Shown here: one piece after another, positions 54,328 through 64,000 of the stretch
How the letters are laid out: each line of letters opens with the position of its first letter
Numbering within the stretch: position 1 is the stretch's first letter
Assembly (NCBI GenBank): GCA_902651635.1
Contig: CACRSC010000075.1
Location: 730,940 to 794,939, forward strand
Direction: 5' to 3'
From: Mastigamoeba balamuthi
Taxonomy: Eukaryota; Evosea; Mastigamoebida; Mastigamoebidae
Length of the DNA stretch: 64,000 nt
Made by a program: the position numbers and the translations under genes
The notes under the pieces: model-generated
What the model saw: only the letters and a program-made list of their open reading frames with translations
Databases searched by the model: none
Told to the model about the DNA's origin: nothing

Positions 54328-55780
54328 CTAAGTCGCCTTGGTGTTGTCGCCGTCGGACTCAGCCTCGGCCGTGGGGTCTTGCTGCTCAGGCGCGCCCCTG
54401 TTGTTGTTGTCGTTGTTGTCGTCCCCATCCCCCTTGCTGGTCAGCGTGCGGGATCGGTATAGGGGAGGCGCGCACGGCGAGGTGAAGGAGAAGTGGACGA
54501 CGAGGTTGCCCTTGTCGGTGAGTCCCTTGCCGTAGTTGACGACGCACGTCTCCCACGGCTGCCCCCGCTCCAGCTGCACCGCCCCCGAGCAGCACAACAG
54601 CCGTCAGCACAACGCCAAAGCAGCGGCGACAACGGAGACGACTACGGCGACGACGACGAACCCTGACGGACTCGACGCCGCCGAGGAGCCCCGGGAACCT
54701 CTTCTCGGCGCCCTGGAAGACCTCGTCGACCGTCACGGGGACGGTCACGTGCAGGTCGTCGCCCTCGCGCCTGTAGAGCGCGTGCTCGGCCACGGACACG
54801 CCCGCGTAGACGGGACCCGCGAGCACCGCACCCCGCGGCTCCCGCAGGCGCGCCTCGACGACCTGCCCGTCGCGGACGCCCGCGGGCACGCGGACCTCGA
54901 GCTCGGCGTCGGCCTCGACGCTGCCCTCGCCCGCGCAGGCGCTGCACGCGGGGCCCACGCGGCCCGCGCCCCCGCAGCGTCCGCACGTCCGCGAGACAAA
55001 CAGCGGCTGCGCAGAGCCCGAGCGCTGCGCCGTCTGCCCCGTCCCCGCGCAGGCCGCGCACCTCGCGGGCTCCCCGACGGCCCCTGCGCCCGCGCAGGCC
55101 TCGCAGCGGACCCGCACGCGCGCAGCCACGGCCCTCGTGGCGCCCCTGGCCGCCTCGGCGAGCGACACATCGACCGCGACCCTCTTCTGCTGCTGCGAGG
55201 GCTCCCTCGGCCCACCAGCGCCCCCTGCAGCGTCGCCGGTGCTGGTGCTGGTGCTGCTGGTGCTGCTGGTGCTGCTGGGGCGGCCAGCGCGGGCGAGGAG
55301 GGCGTCTGCGAGGGCGGGGCCGCCGTAGGGGGAGCCCGTGGCGTCGCGCATCATGAGCTCGAAGAGGGCGAGGGCGTCGACGCCGCCGTCCTCGGGGGCG
55401 CTGTCGGGAGCACCAGCCGCTGCGGGGGCGTCGCAGAGGCCCTGGTCGTAGGCGCTGCGGCGCAGGGGGTCCGCGAGCAGCTGGTAGGCCCGCATGGCCT
55501 CTGCGAAGCGCTCGCTGGCCGCCGCGTCTCCGGGGTTCATGTCCGGGTGCGACGTCTTTGCGATCTGCGGGGCGCTGGGGTGAGCCTCAGGGGGCTGAGG
55601 GGGCTGAGGGCGGACGTCGTAGTAGGCCTTCTTGATCTGGGGGGCTGTGGCGTCCCGGGGCACACGCAGCACGTCGTAGGGGTCCCGCGCCCCTCCCGCG
55701 CCGCTCGTCGACGCCCGCCGGGCTGCGGGGCGACTGGGCTGGCGCGCGCGGGCGTCGACGTGCCAGAACCGGCTCAGCAT
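54328..55780 (-). CDS. DnaJ (Hsp40) type I co-chaperone
   Basis: Exons 55780-55616, 55564-54662 and 54573-54328 give 437 aa. A J domain (DPYDVLRVPRDATAPQIKKA, SHPDMNPGD, YQLLADPLRRSAYDQG) has the HPD motif. The 51-base intron inside it (55565-55615) keeps the frame open but must be removed to restore the helix II to HPD spacing. Four CxxCxGxG zinc motifs follow at about residues 206-268 (CEACAGAG, CAACAGTG, CGRCGGAG, CSACAGEG), then the substrate-binding region (RVPAGVRDGQVV, VTVDEVFQGAEKRFPG) and, in exon 3, LTDKGNLVVHFSF. The start is rich in Arg and Ser and could be a mitochondrial signal, suggesting an Mdj1-like role with Hsp70. Ends 68 bases from the kinesin stop. Confidence 0.85.
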
Positions 55781-56160
55781 CGCTGGCGTCAACGGCTCTA
55801 GCGGACTGTCCGCCGGCGCCTCCGGGTCCTCAGGCAAAATATCTTGGAAAATATCTTCGTTTCCCGTTCCGGCAAAATATCTTGGGGGGGAGAATCCGAC
55901 CGATATCGGGCCACCCGAGATATCGGAACCAAATCGCCGGAATGGCCTGGTGCTGGGGCTTTTGGAATTGCACCGTAGACGTAGCGGACTGTGTTCCTTT
56001 GCGTGGCCCCATGACCATCCAGCTTGTTTGGATTGGCAGTGGCGAGCGCGTGCACTGGTGTGGCTCAACAACTTCCCTCTTGTCTCTGCTGTCACTGTCC
56101 TCGGTTTTGCGACTCGCTGTGTCTTCGGTGACACCGGACAATCAACTGACTTTTTTGATT
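55781..56160. promoter_or_regulatory. Upstream region of the DnaJ gene with clustered ATATC motifs
   Basis: Four ATATC-type motifs lie within 100 bases (aaatatcttgg twice, aatatcttcg, and ccgatatcgg with gagatatcgg) at 55838-55925. The clustering is much denser than elsewhere. A TTGACGCC lies just upstream of the ATG on the gene strand. No gene is seen. Confidence 0.35.
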
Positions 56161-56162
56161 GG

Positions 56163-56331
56163 TCACAGACTGTTCCGCAAGGACGTGTTGGGATTGAAGA
56201 AGCGGGCGTAGTCAGCCATGGAGCTGTCGTAGCCGCTCCCGACCTGCACCTCCCACACCCCAAACAGCATCACGTGGCCGTTGCCCTTCCTCATTGCCCC
56301 ATACGTCGTCATCGCATTGCCCAGTGGCATA
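56163..56331 (-). CDS. Terminal exon of an unrecognised gene
   Basis: After a good acceptor (cacattctgcag) the minus strand reads MPLGNAMTTYGAMRKG, then NGHVMLFGVWEVQVGSGY, DSSMADYARFFNPN and stops after LRNSL, 55 residues of protein-like sequence. The upstream exons were not identified; the frame near 56380-56640 may belong to it. It could be a gene fragment. Confidence 0.35.
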
Positions 56332-56339
56332 CTGCAGAA

Positions 56340-57640
56340 TGTGAACTGTGTTGGGGTTGAACATCGTTACACCTGTTTTTAAGGAATATTGGGTTTGCAG
56401 ACTCTGAAGATGCTCGCCATCCTCCTGGATGACTGTGATGGGTCGATTGATAGTAGGTGGTTGCATTGCTGCCACCAATGCAGCTGGGGAAAGGGGAAGA
56501 TGATGAGGCAAGCAGCGAGGTACTCAGTGAGGAGAAGGAACTCGTGGAGGCCGAGGCGGTCTGTGGACCACGATCCCCGAGCACTGCTGTAGTGCCTGGC
56601 CTTGTAATCTGCCTTCCCCATTGTCACCCCTGAAGCTCCACCGCATGTCTGCAGACAGTTTTTCTAGCATCTACGGGAACTGCACATACAGGGCTGCAGC
56701 ACAGCCAGCTGTACCCTCAAGTCCATCGCTGTCACTTTTTCCGGAAGGCCGCTCCTTGTATCATGGTAATGAACTCGCATCTCCCCTCGGAAATGGCGCC
56801 CATCGGCGTGGCCACAGCTGAGGTGGTGTGGATCATGGGATGAAGCGCAACGCAGATGCAGTGGTCCGCTACCCGCTGATGTCAGCACTGCGCAACAACA
56901 ACACCACCCAGTTGCACTTGGGCCTCATGGCCTTTGACTGCGCCCAGACACACCTGCTGCCCTCTGTGCACCCACACCCTCGAGGCCACAGTGCCCTCTG
57001 GCCACAACACCATTGCGTGCCGCACCACAGCCACAGCGGGCCACGTCGCAATCAAGGTCGCCAAATTACAACTCCAATCCCCTCATCGCGGCGCTCTCTG
57101 CCAGCTCCAGGGCGACCAGCCAGCGTCAGCGTCATGATCTCCGTTGTCTCTTGCCCCAGCCCCACGTCGCACGCACCCTGTTTCGTGGTACGCGTTCACC
57201 GTAGTGGTCTTCAGGGACGCCCTGCCCACTCTGGGCAACGCCACAGTGCTGCCCGGCTCGTCCTCTGTTGGTTCGTTCCTGTGCTGCTTTCGTGAGCTGC
57301 AAGACATGCCCTCTGGGTGCTGGTGCGCGGTGCGGCTGATGTGAGAGGCTCCAGAGGTGCATGGATGCAATGCATGGCTTCGTCGTCGCAGAGTGTCCCA
57401 GCCCAGGGACTGGCGCTTCGACACGTGCGCAGCAGTGCATGTGCCAAAGCTCTGTCCAGCGTGGGCGCCCGCGCTCAGGGGACAACGTGCCGGTGCGAGA
57501 GCCGGACACAGTCCAAGGCCCCCTTTGCCCTTGCGAGATGAAGACACGCACGGGTCCTGGCATCCAATTGTGCGACACAGTGCCTGTTAGACCTGTATTC
57601 CCTGCCGTGATCATGACGCAGGCCTCTCGGCGCGGCGCAG
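56340..57640. other. Weakly coding stretch
   Basis: Several short frames on both strands with mixed composition; none is convincing. The plus strand near 57150-57340 reads YAFTVVVFRDALPTLG, which may be an old exon. Confidence 0.3.
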
Positions 57641-57646
57641 ACACCG

Positions 57647-58140
57647 CAGGGCACTTCCTCGGGAGCCCGCGGATGTCTCCTGCCATTCGCGGAGCACAGA
57701 GGGCCCGCTGAGATGCATGGCGGGGTCCACAAGCTTTTCCAGAGGGCGAAAGAAAGTGCTTGTTACGTCAATTTACGTAACAAGCGCTTGTTAACACGGA
57801 AATCCTTGTCCTGCTCGCAGCACAGGCCCTTCAATGTGCCGCAGATGCCGCAGGGCGCTTCCTCGGGAGCCCGCGGATGTCTCCTGCCATCCGCGGAGCA
57901 CAGAGGGCCCGCTGAGATGCACGGCGGGGTCCACAAGCTTTTCCAGAGGGCGAAAGAAAGTGCTTGTTACGTCAATTTACGTAACAAGCGCTTGTTAACA
58001 CGGAAATCCTTGTCCTGCTCGCGGCGCAGACCTCTCGGCGCGGCTCAGACACTGCAGGGCGCTTCCTCGGGAGCCCCCGGATGCGTCCTGCAATCCGCAG
58101 ATCGCGACGGGCCCGCTGGGCTGCCCTGCAGGGTCCGCAA
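57647..58140. repeat. Tandem repeat of about 205 bases with internal palindrome
   Basis: Two near-perfect units begin gcagggc(a/g)cttcctcggg at about 57647 and 57852; a third diverged half-unit begins at about 58053. Each of the first two contains a perfect hairpin, GCTTGTTACGT and its inverse ACGTAACAAGC around six bases (57758-57785 and 57962-57989), followed by gcttgttaac. The unit can be read through in one plus-strand frame, but this may be incidental. Confidence 0.8.
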
Positions 58141-58299
58141 GCTGGAGCTAAAGGAAGCGCCTGTTGACTGTGTCGATTTAGCCGCAATACACGCTTCTTC
58201 TTCTCCGCGCACACGCGCGGGTGCGGGAGGAGAAGGACAAGAGAGCGAAAGGAGGCGTTTGTGGTTCCGGTGTGCTGGCAGACACCGCGGCGCCTGCCC

Positions 58300-59697
58300 G
58301 CCTGCCGAGGAGCGCGGGCCCGCAAAGACCAAAAGCCTGCCGACAGCAAGGACAGCGCACAAAGCCCAGAGGCCAGAGGCGCCCGCTGCCGACACCACGA
58401 CGGCGGCAACAGCCCGCAGAGCAGCTCGGGGGGAGGGCGACGACGAGGCGGACGAGCGGCCTGGACCGCCGCCGCGCAAGGCGGCGCGCACCAGCGCATG
58501 GGGATGGGGCGCTGCGGGGGCGTCCGTGGGGGCGTGCGGGTGCGGCGTGCCCCCGCTGCCGCGAGCTGCGCTGGCAGGCTGCGCCCCCTGCGCCCTGCGC
58601 CCACTGCAGCAGCCGCCGGTGCCGGCGCTCGGGGCGATGGCGAGCGCGGGCCCCGCCCTGCTGTGTGCCGCCCGCGGTGCCGCGGTGGCCGCAGATGCCA
58701 CGGCAGTGCAGCGACTGCTGACGGTGCGGCCTCTGCAGCCTCTGCTCCGCCCTGCGCCCGGACCCAGCGCTCACCACAGGCACCCAACCACGCACGCCAG
58801 CGGCAGGCCGTGGCCGCTGCAGCAGAACGCGCAGCACGTGCAGCAGCACCCGGCGGAGCCCCCGCGGCAGCAGCAGCATCAGCAGCAGCAGCAGCCGTGG
58901 CCAGCAGGGCACCCCGAAGTAGCGGCGCCGGCGCGGGCGAGACTGCAGCGCCAGCCGCCGCCGCCAGCGCAGCCAGTGCAGCCAAGGAGCCGCAGGAGCA
59001 GGACTGGGGGGCGGCCGAGGCCGCGATGCTCGCGGTGGTGAGCGCCAGCGAGGCCTCGTCCGTGCCGCCGGGCGAGCTCACGCGCTGCCTCGCGGGCCTG
59101 GCCACGCGCTGCGCGTACCTGTTCCCGCCTGGCGGCGCGAGTGCGATGGACCCGTGCGCCGTCCGGCTGGTCCTCGAGCTGGCCCTGCGAGGCTGCCACA
59201 GAGCCGGCGGTGGCAACGGCAGCGACGGCAGCGACGACAGTGGCGGTGGTGACGGCCTCGTGCACGGATCGGTCCTCGCCGCCGCGCACGTCGTGGCCAC
59301 TGCCGCAATGGGGGCTGCACCCTGCAGCCCGGCCGGGTCGCTGCTTGTCGAGCAGCGCACGCGTCGCCTCGGCGAGACGCTGTGCGCTGCTGCCACGGAG
59401 GCGTCCCTCGGAGGAGAGGGCCGCCACTGCCACTCGCAGGCGCAGGCCCAGCCGCAGCCGCAGCCTCTGGCAGCTCGCAGACTGCCCCAGACCGGCGGCG
59501 CGGGACGCGCGGCTTGGAAGCCAGGACCTCGAGCCGTGAGCATCCAAACATGTACACACACCGATTGCCGCAAAGATCTTTGTCCGCGGTCCCTCACAAG
59601 CACACATCCAAACATGTACACACACCGATTGCCGCAAAGATCTTTGTCCGCGGTCCCTCACAAGCACACGCCCGTGTCTCTGCTGCAGCGCCTCTAG
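58300..59697 (+). CDS. Low-complexity Ala/Gln/Pro-rich protein, structure uncertain
   Basis: GC-rich DNA with two overlapping plus-strand frames of protein-like but low-complexity sequence. The first (to about 59041) has PPPRKAARTS and a QQQHQQQQQPWP run. The second, ending at the stop 59697, has a folded-looking part EQDWGAAEAAMLAVVSASEA, LTRCLAGLATRCAYLFPPGG and VRLVLELALRGCH. They may be exons of one gene joined near 58900-58980, but no splice site was fixed. A minus-strand frame is also open here. No domain is recognised. Confidence 0.3.
   Translation, partial: ACRGARARKDQKPADSKDSAQSPEARGARCRHHDGGNSPQSSSGGGRRRGGRAAWTAAAQGGAHQRMGMGRCGGVRGGVRVRRAPAAASCAGRLRPLRPAPTAAAAGAGARGDGERGPRPAVCRPRCRGGRRCHGSAATADGAASAASAPPCARTQRSPQAPNHARQRQAVAAAAERAARAAAPGGAPAAAAASAAAAAVASRAPRSSGAGAGETAAPAAAASAASAAKEPQEQDWGAAEAAMLAVVSASEASSVPPGELTRCLAGLATRCAYLFPPGGASAMDPCAVRLVLELALRGCHRAGGGNGSDGSDDSGGGDGLVHGSVLAAAHVVATAAMGAAPCSPAGSLLVEQRTRRLGETLCAAATEASLGGEGRHCHSQAQAQPQPQPLAARRLPQTGGAGRAAWKPGPRAVSIQTCTHTDCRKDLCPRSLTSTHPNMYTHRLPQRSLSAVPHKHTPVSLLQRL
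59541..59668. repeat. Exact 64-base tandem duplication
   Basis: The unit starting catccaaacatgtacacaca and ending ctcacaagcaca is present twice without spacer at 59541-59604 and 59605-59668. The copies look identical, so the duplication is recent or conserved by conversion. Confidence 0.85.
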
Positions 59698-60225
59698 TTT
59701 GCTTTGCAATGCTGCCACCCTTGCATGGCCCTCATGCTGCCCCTCTGTGCCACCAGCTTGGGGTTGTGTGGCATCAGCTGCAGTGCCGGTGGCAGCAGCA
59801 GCGAGTGTGACCCTGGTGTCTTGCAGTTCCGCTGCAACTGCATGTCTAACATAGTTGCCATCATTCACAGGGGCCGCGGCGCAGAATGACGCAGTGCCCA
59901 GCATCCCCTTCGACAACATGTAGGTCAACTTCATCGCCGTGTTCACAGCCTTGACGACGCAGAATCTCGCGACTCTGGGGACCAGCGGTATTGCCACCGC
60001 GTTCCCAGAGCTGTTGTCCCTCAACGCCGCCACTGGCAACTCGTCCGGGAGCAGTGCTACACTGCCCAAGCCCGACCGATACGTGATGGTATCTGTTAAC
60101 ACATCTCTGCACTGATCGATGGGCCTGATGGCCGCCTCGATCCCGCAAGTACCACTTGGTGAGACGCTATTCGGTGTACCTCTCTCCCACCACGTCCTCT
60201 GAGTCTCAGCATTCAACGCGTGCAC
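59698..60225 (-). CDS. Unrecognised open frame
   Basis: A minus-strand frame begins MHALNAETQRTWWERG and continues through VLTDTITYRSGLGSVALLP and VNTAMKLTYMLSKGMLGT to a helical AALQSKLEALQQRHG. Composition is protein-like and differs from the shadow frames nearby. It then runs into the 64-base duplication, where the reading is doubtful. No family is recognised. Confidence 0.3.
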
Positions 60226-60388
60226 CCACCATTCTGCTCACAGAACCCCACACAGACCGAGTCCAGCCAGAGGCGTAGGAGCCAAGGTCATCGCTGGCAA
60301 GGCAAACCAAGTGGCTCGGGGGAGAAGCCTGCGACAAGTAACAGCAGTTGACTCGGGACCGGAGAGACGGAGGGGACGAGACGAGGGT

Positions 60389-60840
60389 CTAGAGCCCGAG
60401 CGCAGCAACAGCTGCAAGGTACTCGGAGACGGCGGGGGGCACGTTGGCCCCGAACGAGGGCACCACGACGTCGCGGTAGTCGCGGACAAAGGCCGGGTGC
60501 CACACCGAGAGCGCCACGTTGTGGTTGACCCTGCCCTGCGGCGCCTCCTGGTGGTCGCACGACCCCATCACTGCAACAGCAGCACTCAGTCACGACCGCG
60601 AATGGGGACGGGGGAGAGGGGGCAGTGTTGTCCTCACGCATCCCCACAAGGGCGCCTCGGCAGCTCGCAGGGAGATGCAGGGGAAACCCGCCATAGAGGG
60701 CGCCGCAGTGCAGCTGACCGCCAGGACCCTCTGCGAGCACGAGGCTGGCCCCACGAGGTCGCCAGGGCAGCAGCTGGCCCTGTCGTAGTGGAACACGAAG
60801 AGCAGCGCCGAGGGGCTGGGGTGGGGCTGGGAGTCGTCCC
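60389..60840 (-). CDS. Fragment of an unrecognised gene, probably C-terminal exons
   Basis: The last segment reads MGSCDHQEAPQGRVNHNVAL, SVWHPAFVRDYRDVVVPSFG and ends AAVAALGL at the stop 60389. A GT-AG intron with donor gtgagg near 60636 and acceptor ttgcag near 60573 fits upstream, preceded by LYGGFPLHLPASCRGALV. Another frame upstream reads FVFHYDRASCCPGDLVG. The pieces look like a real protein but were not assembled into a complete gene. Confidence 0.3.
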
Positions 60841-61563
60841 TCTAGTACAGCACCCCCACTGGTACTGTATGCACCACATCCTTCAGGAGTGTGGCAGGCA
60901 GGAATTCCTGCCTGCGGTCTCCAAGGGCCTGCTTCTGTCTTCCTGTGGATCGATAGAGGACCCCATCCTGTTTGATGGGGTGTACACAGATCGTGCATGG
61001 CTGGCTGGCCACAACACAGACTCCTTCCTTTTGTTGACAGCTGCACGACATTGGGAGACTAGACAATACAATGTAGGCCTTGTGGGTTCACTGTGGCGTA
61101 TAGTGACTGCCCCAAGAGCCTGCAGAGACTCCAACAAGGCCTTAGAGCTCTCGTCTCACTATGGGCGAAAATAGCGAACTGACATTACTTTGGTATTTCT
61201 GTAATGCCAAACATAAAATCAAGCAGTGCCCATGACCAAACCCGGATCTGCTGTGACTGAAGGCCAGGGGAGATAGAAGTAGAGCCCGATCCCCAGAACC
61301 CACAACACATGAGATAGGTGCAACCGATACAATGTGCGCCACTGGACAGGGCACCATGCCCCGGGGGAAAGAACAGGGCCAACAGCTCTGAAGTAGGCCC
61401 AGAGCCCCACGAAACCGACAAATTCATCGAGCTGTCTTTAGAAGTATACTGATGAATAACAAAAGGACTCAGATGATCTGAAGACAAAACTCATTCTCAA
61501 CTTTCCCAACTTTCTTTGTTTTCTTGTCCGAGGTCTTCTTTCAAGAGCTCACATGGGGAATTG
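60841..61563. other. Non-coding, 3' flank of receptor copy 4
   Basis: Only short frames. No PARP-like sequence is present here on either strand, which matters for copy 4. Confidence 0.5.
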
Positions 61564-64000
61564 TCACTCAGACATCCTTTTCCGAATGGTCAGAATTATG
61601 AAAATTGTAACAGCCACAATGAGCACAAGTGCGATGAACCCTCCAACAGCGCAACCAATGATCAGATGTGTTTTTGTCGAGTAATTGCCCCTGCGCTGAG
61701 GCACAGAAACCAGAGTATACAGCAGGCTCATCCCAGCTTCATTGCCGTGAGTATTATTTACTGTGATATGCAGAATGATGTGCTCTGCGATGCTGATGTT
61801 GACGACATTAAGTGATGCCCATTCCGATCCCTCTGATACCAAAGGTACACAGGATGAGTTCAAAGATGTTGTAAAGCTAAAAGAACACATTTCTGAGCTG
61901 GCAACAGGACCACATTCTGCGATCATGGGATCCGAGAACAACCAGTTGCAGCCAGTGATATTGTAGGCCATTATCCTAAAAGTAATTCTCGGGTCTCTTC
62001 TCAGCATAGCACAGCTGGCAGACGAGTCGATAATGCCACACTTATGTGTCCATAGGGATACGCCAGGAATCAGAAGGGTCCTCCGATTGCCATTAGTGAC
62101 AATAGTAGATATGGTGTTATTCCATGAAGACGTTCTCAGGTGTATTTGTTGCGAGCCCAGAACAATGGCACAGCCAGAGAATAATCTAGAAGGAGATACA
62201 ATCTCGGAAACAGGTGATCCAATAACAATGTCATCAGAGCCATCGCCGTCTATGTCACCAATCTTTCCAACGAATTGCCCCAGGTTTAATCCCTTTTGAG
62301 CACCCACGAGCATGTACCCATCTCTGTTCGTGAAATTGGACAGTCGGAAGACACCCTCTTGAGATACTCGATTATCCCAGCAGGTTTCCGGAGTGTTGTT
62401 ACGACCCAGAACAATAAAAACCTGGCCCGTTGATCTGCGTGCCTCGGGAATCCCAATAAATATGTCATCAATGCCGTCACCATTCATGTCACCTGGCGAT
62501 CCAAATGTGAACCTCTGGTCTTTTGAAGCAGACACCTCTATGACAAGCCCAGTACGGTTGCTGTAACTGATAGACAGATCATCAGACAAATCCCGGTTGT
62601 TATCCCAGAAACCAGGACTTGCATTGCCGAACAATACAGCAATCTTTCCTGAGAGAAAGTGGGTGCTCAGTTGTGTGTTCTGAGGAAATCCAACCCCGAA
62701 GTCATCAAGCAGGTCTCCGTTGATGTCGCCCAGTGCTTGTGGTACAGAAATATGGCAAATGGAGTAATTAGCCTCATTCGGATGAAGTACAATGCCGGTA
62801 TCGAGACTTCCACTACGATTTCTGGAACCAAGGTGAATACGAATCCAGCCACACTGTGGCATATCAATGACCACATCATTAAGTGCATCTCCATTTATAT
62901 CACCGATTGCTGTGATATTGGCACTTCTTCCACTGACGTACCTCTGTGTCACTGTCCATTCCAAAGTATCAATATTAATCACGGAGTCTCCCCTTAAAGT
63001 GGATGAGCCATATACAATGAAGTCACGGCATACTCCTGTGTCATCCTGAGTGACTAAACTCCAATCTGTCAGCCTATCGCCATCTAGGTCTCCAAGTCCA
63101 TTTACAGATTTTCCGAAAAAGCCACTGAGAGATGCGAACGTGATCCTCTCAAGGCGTGGCCCCAAGAATACTACTGCATGCGTGTCTCCCGAGCTGCCAA
63201 ACACGCCGACAAGTATGTCATCAATCTTATCGCCATTGTGATCACCCAGATTAATGATTGACAGTGTAGTCCAAGAGGCAGTAAACCGAGTTGGCAACAC
63301 AGTCAGACCGGTCCTGTTTCCACTTTGTATTGCCATTGGGCGATAGTGACTTCTCCACACTGTGTCGGTAGCAATGACAATGTTCCAGTAGCCAGTTGTA
63401 TCATTCACCATTGCGAATGCAAAGTCTGGTCTTCCATCATTGTTGACATCACCGATACCTGACGAGAAATAACCAGATAAGGTGGCACTTGAGTTTGGAT
63501 TAATAAGTACTCCTTGTTCTTGGTTGAGGTTAGACAAGAGACGGGGTGACAGGACAATGTGATTTCCAATAATGAAGTCGTTTTTTCCATTGCCATCAAG
63601 GTCATTCATCATCTTAACTGGAGCTTCTGAGCAGGCTCCTGGACTACTAAGTGTAACCACAATTCCTGAGTCTGACGCCTTTACACAATTCTTGGTATTC
63701 AGAGTGGCATTTACTGGATGATCAAACTTTCCTTTAAGAACACTCCGTTGACATCTGTTCCCAACTTCCTCAGACTTGACTATGTCTGGAACTCTATCTC
63801 CATCAATATCGCCCAATGACATTAGATCAAATGTCGCGGCCTTGTTGCAAAGATGCGCGCTCAATGTGTGGTTGAGCCAGAGTTTAACACTGTTTCCAAA
63901 TTGAATGGCGCCATGAGGGTTCTGGGTGAACTCTGTTTCCAAAAGTATGTCCGATCTGTTATCCTGGTCCAGATCGAATCCATTGGTTCCTTGGAGCCCA
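61564..64000 (-). CDS. FG-GAP membrane protein without PARP domain (copy 4), partial
   Basis: The frame is open from the window edge to the TGA at 61564, about 812 residues; the N-terminus lies outside. Ten FG-GAP calcium loops are visible, for example GDIDGDRVPDIVKS, GDHNGDKIDDILVG, GDINGDLLDDFGVG, GDMNGDGIDDIFIG and GDIDGDGSDDIVIG, in register with the last ten of the 14 repeats of the other copies. A Cys-containing stalk (GDP/RDPRITFRI, CSFSFTTSLNSSC) follows, then the helix GGFIALVLIVAVTIFIILTI and only RKRMSE. There is no cytoplasmic enzyme. It may be a decoy, a co-receptor or the ancestral form. The sequence is the most divergent of the four. Confidence 0.8.
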   Translation of the reverse strand, partial: GLQGTNGFDLDQDNRSDILLETEFTQNPHGAIQFGNSVKLWLNHTLSAHLCNKAATFDLMSLGDIDGDRVPDIVKSEEVGNRCQRSVLKGKFDHPVNATLNTKNCVKASDSGIVVTLSSPGACSEAPVKMMNDLDGNGKNDFIIGNHIVLSPRLLSNLNQEQGVLINPNSSATLSGYFSSGIGDVNNDGRPDFAFAMVNDTTGYWNIVIATDTVWRSHYRPMAIQSGNRTGLTVLPTRFTASWTTLSIINLGDHNGDKIDDILVGVFGSSGDTHAVVFLGPRLERITFASLSGFFGKSVNGLGDLDGDRLTDWSLVTQDDTGVCRDFIVYGSSTLRGDSVINIDTLEWTVTQRYVSGRSANITAIGDINGDALNDVVIDMPQCGWIRIHLGSRNRSGSLDTGIVLHPNEANYSICHISVPQALGDINGDLLDDFGVGFPQNTQLSTHFLSGKIAVLFGNASPGFWDNNRDLSDDLSISYSNRTGLVIEVSASKDQRFTFGSPGDMNGDGIDDIFIGIPEARRSTGQVFIVLGRNNTPETCWDNRVSQEGVFRLSNFTNRDGYMLVGAQKGLNLGQFVGKIGDIDGDGSDDIVIGSPVSEIVSPSRLFSGCAIVLGSQQIHLRTSSWNNTISTIVTNGNRRTLLIPGVSLWTHKCGIIDSSASCAMLRRDPRITFRIMAYNITGCNWLFSDPMIAECGPVASSEMCSFSFTTSLNSSCVPLVSEGSEWASLNVVNISIAEHIILHITVNNTHGNEAGMSLLYTLVSVPQRRGNYSTKTHLIIGCAVGGFIALVLIVAVTIFIILTIRKRMSE

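Noticed and set aside
1-64000. tRNA, rRNA, CRISPR arrays, retroelements or virus-like insertions
   Set aside because: No cloverleaf, rRNA-like block, spaced repeat array, reverse transcriptase, capsid or integrase motif was seen by eye. A covariance or profile search would be needed to exclude them.

Overview
The window looks like nuclear DNA of a protist, most likely an amoeba-like lineage. Reasons: genes carry several short spliceosomal introns, coding DNA is GC-rich with AT-richer islands between genes, and the products are typically eukaryotic (kinesin, RNA polymerase I subunit, PHO80-type cyclin, arrestin-fold protein, multidomain RasGEF, Crinkler-RHS protein). The species cannot be named from this sequence. 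Exon joins given here are my own phase-checked predictions; for the main genes the summed exon lengths are exact multiples of three.

Layout. 1-6.9 kb: AT-richer DNA with a CCGCTACA minisatellite, a peptidase-like gene (-) and a sterol-methyltransferase-like gene (-) whose frame is disturbed. 6.9-15.2 kb: a Q/P-rich gene (-), an FHA-CUE-CUE protein (+) and a coiled-coil protein (-), then a scrap of receptor gene fused to a copy of the FHA gene tail. 15.2-34.3 kb: a large inverted duplication. Each arm (about 4.95 kb) holds one receptor-like gene; the 9 kb between them holds a K/Q-rich protein (+), a WD40 protein (-) and a RasGEF (-). 34.5-41.5 kb: an arrestin-like gene (-), a broken arrestin copy carrying an inverted-repeat insertion beside a foldback element, and a third receptor gene (+). 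41.9-43.7 kb: a Crinkler-RHS-type gene. 44-47 and 50-52.6 kb: AT-rich, gene-poor. 47-49.8 kb: Rpa43 and a cyclin (both +). 52.7-55.8 kb: kinesin (+) and DnaJ (-), convergent. 56-61.5 kb: poorly coding DNA with tandem repeats. 61.6-64 kb: a fourth receptor-type gene (-), cut by the window edge.

The main discovery candidate is the receptor family. Three complete genes (1448-1483 aa) encode a signal peptide, 14 FG-GAP/VCBS calcium-loop repeats (enough for two seven-bladed propellers), a cysteine-containing stalk, one transmembrane helix and a cytoplasmic PARP-type ADP-ribosyltransferase domain with an intact H-Y-E triad. The fourth gene has the same ectodomain and membrane helix but stops right after the membrane with no enzyme. 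The kinase-like half is nearly identical between copies at the DNA level while the ectodomains differ, as expected of a ligand-diversifying receptor family kept uniform inside by gene conversion. I know of no described integrin-like receptor with a PARP domain, but could not search.

Other recurring signals: a subset of introns begin GCACG instead of GT, and most promoters share a TGACG element close to a GATAT(C) element.
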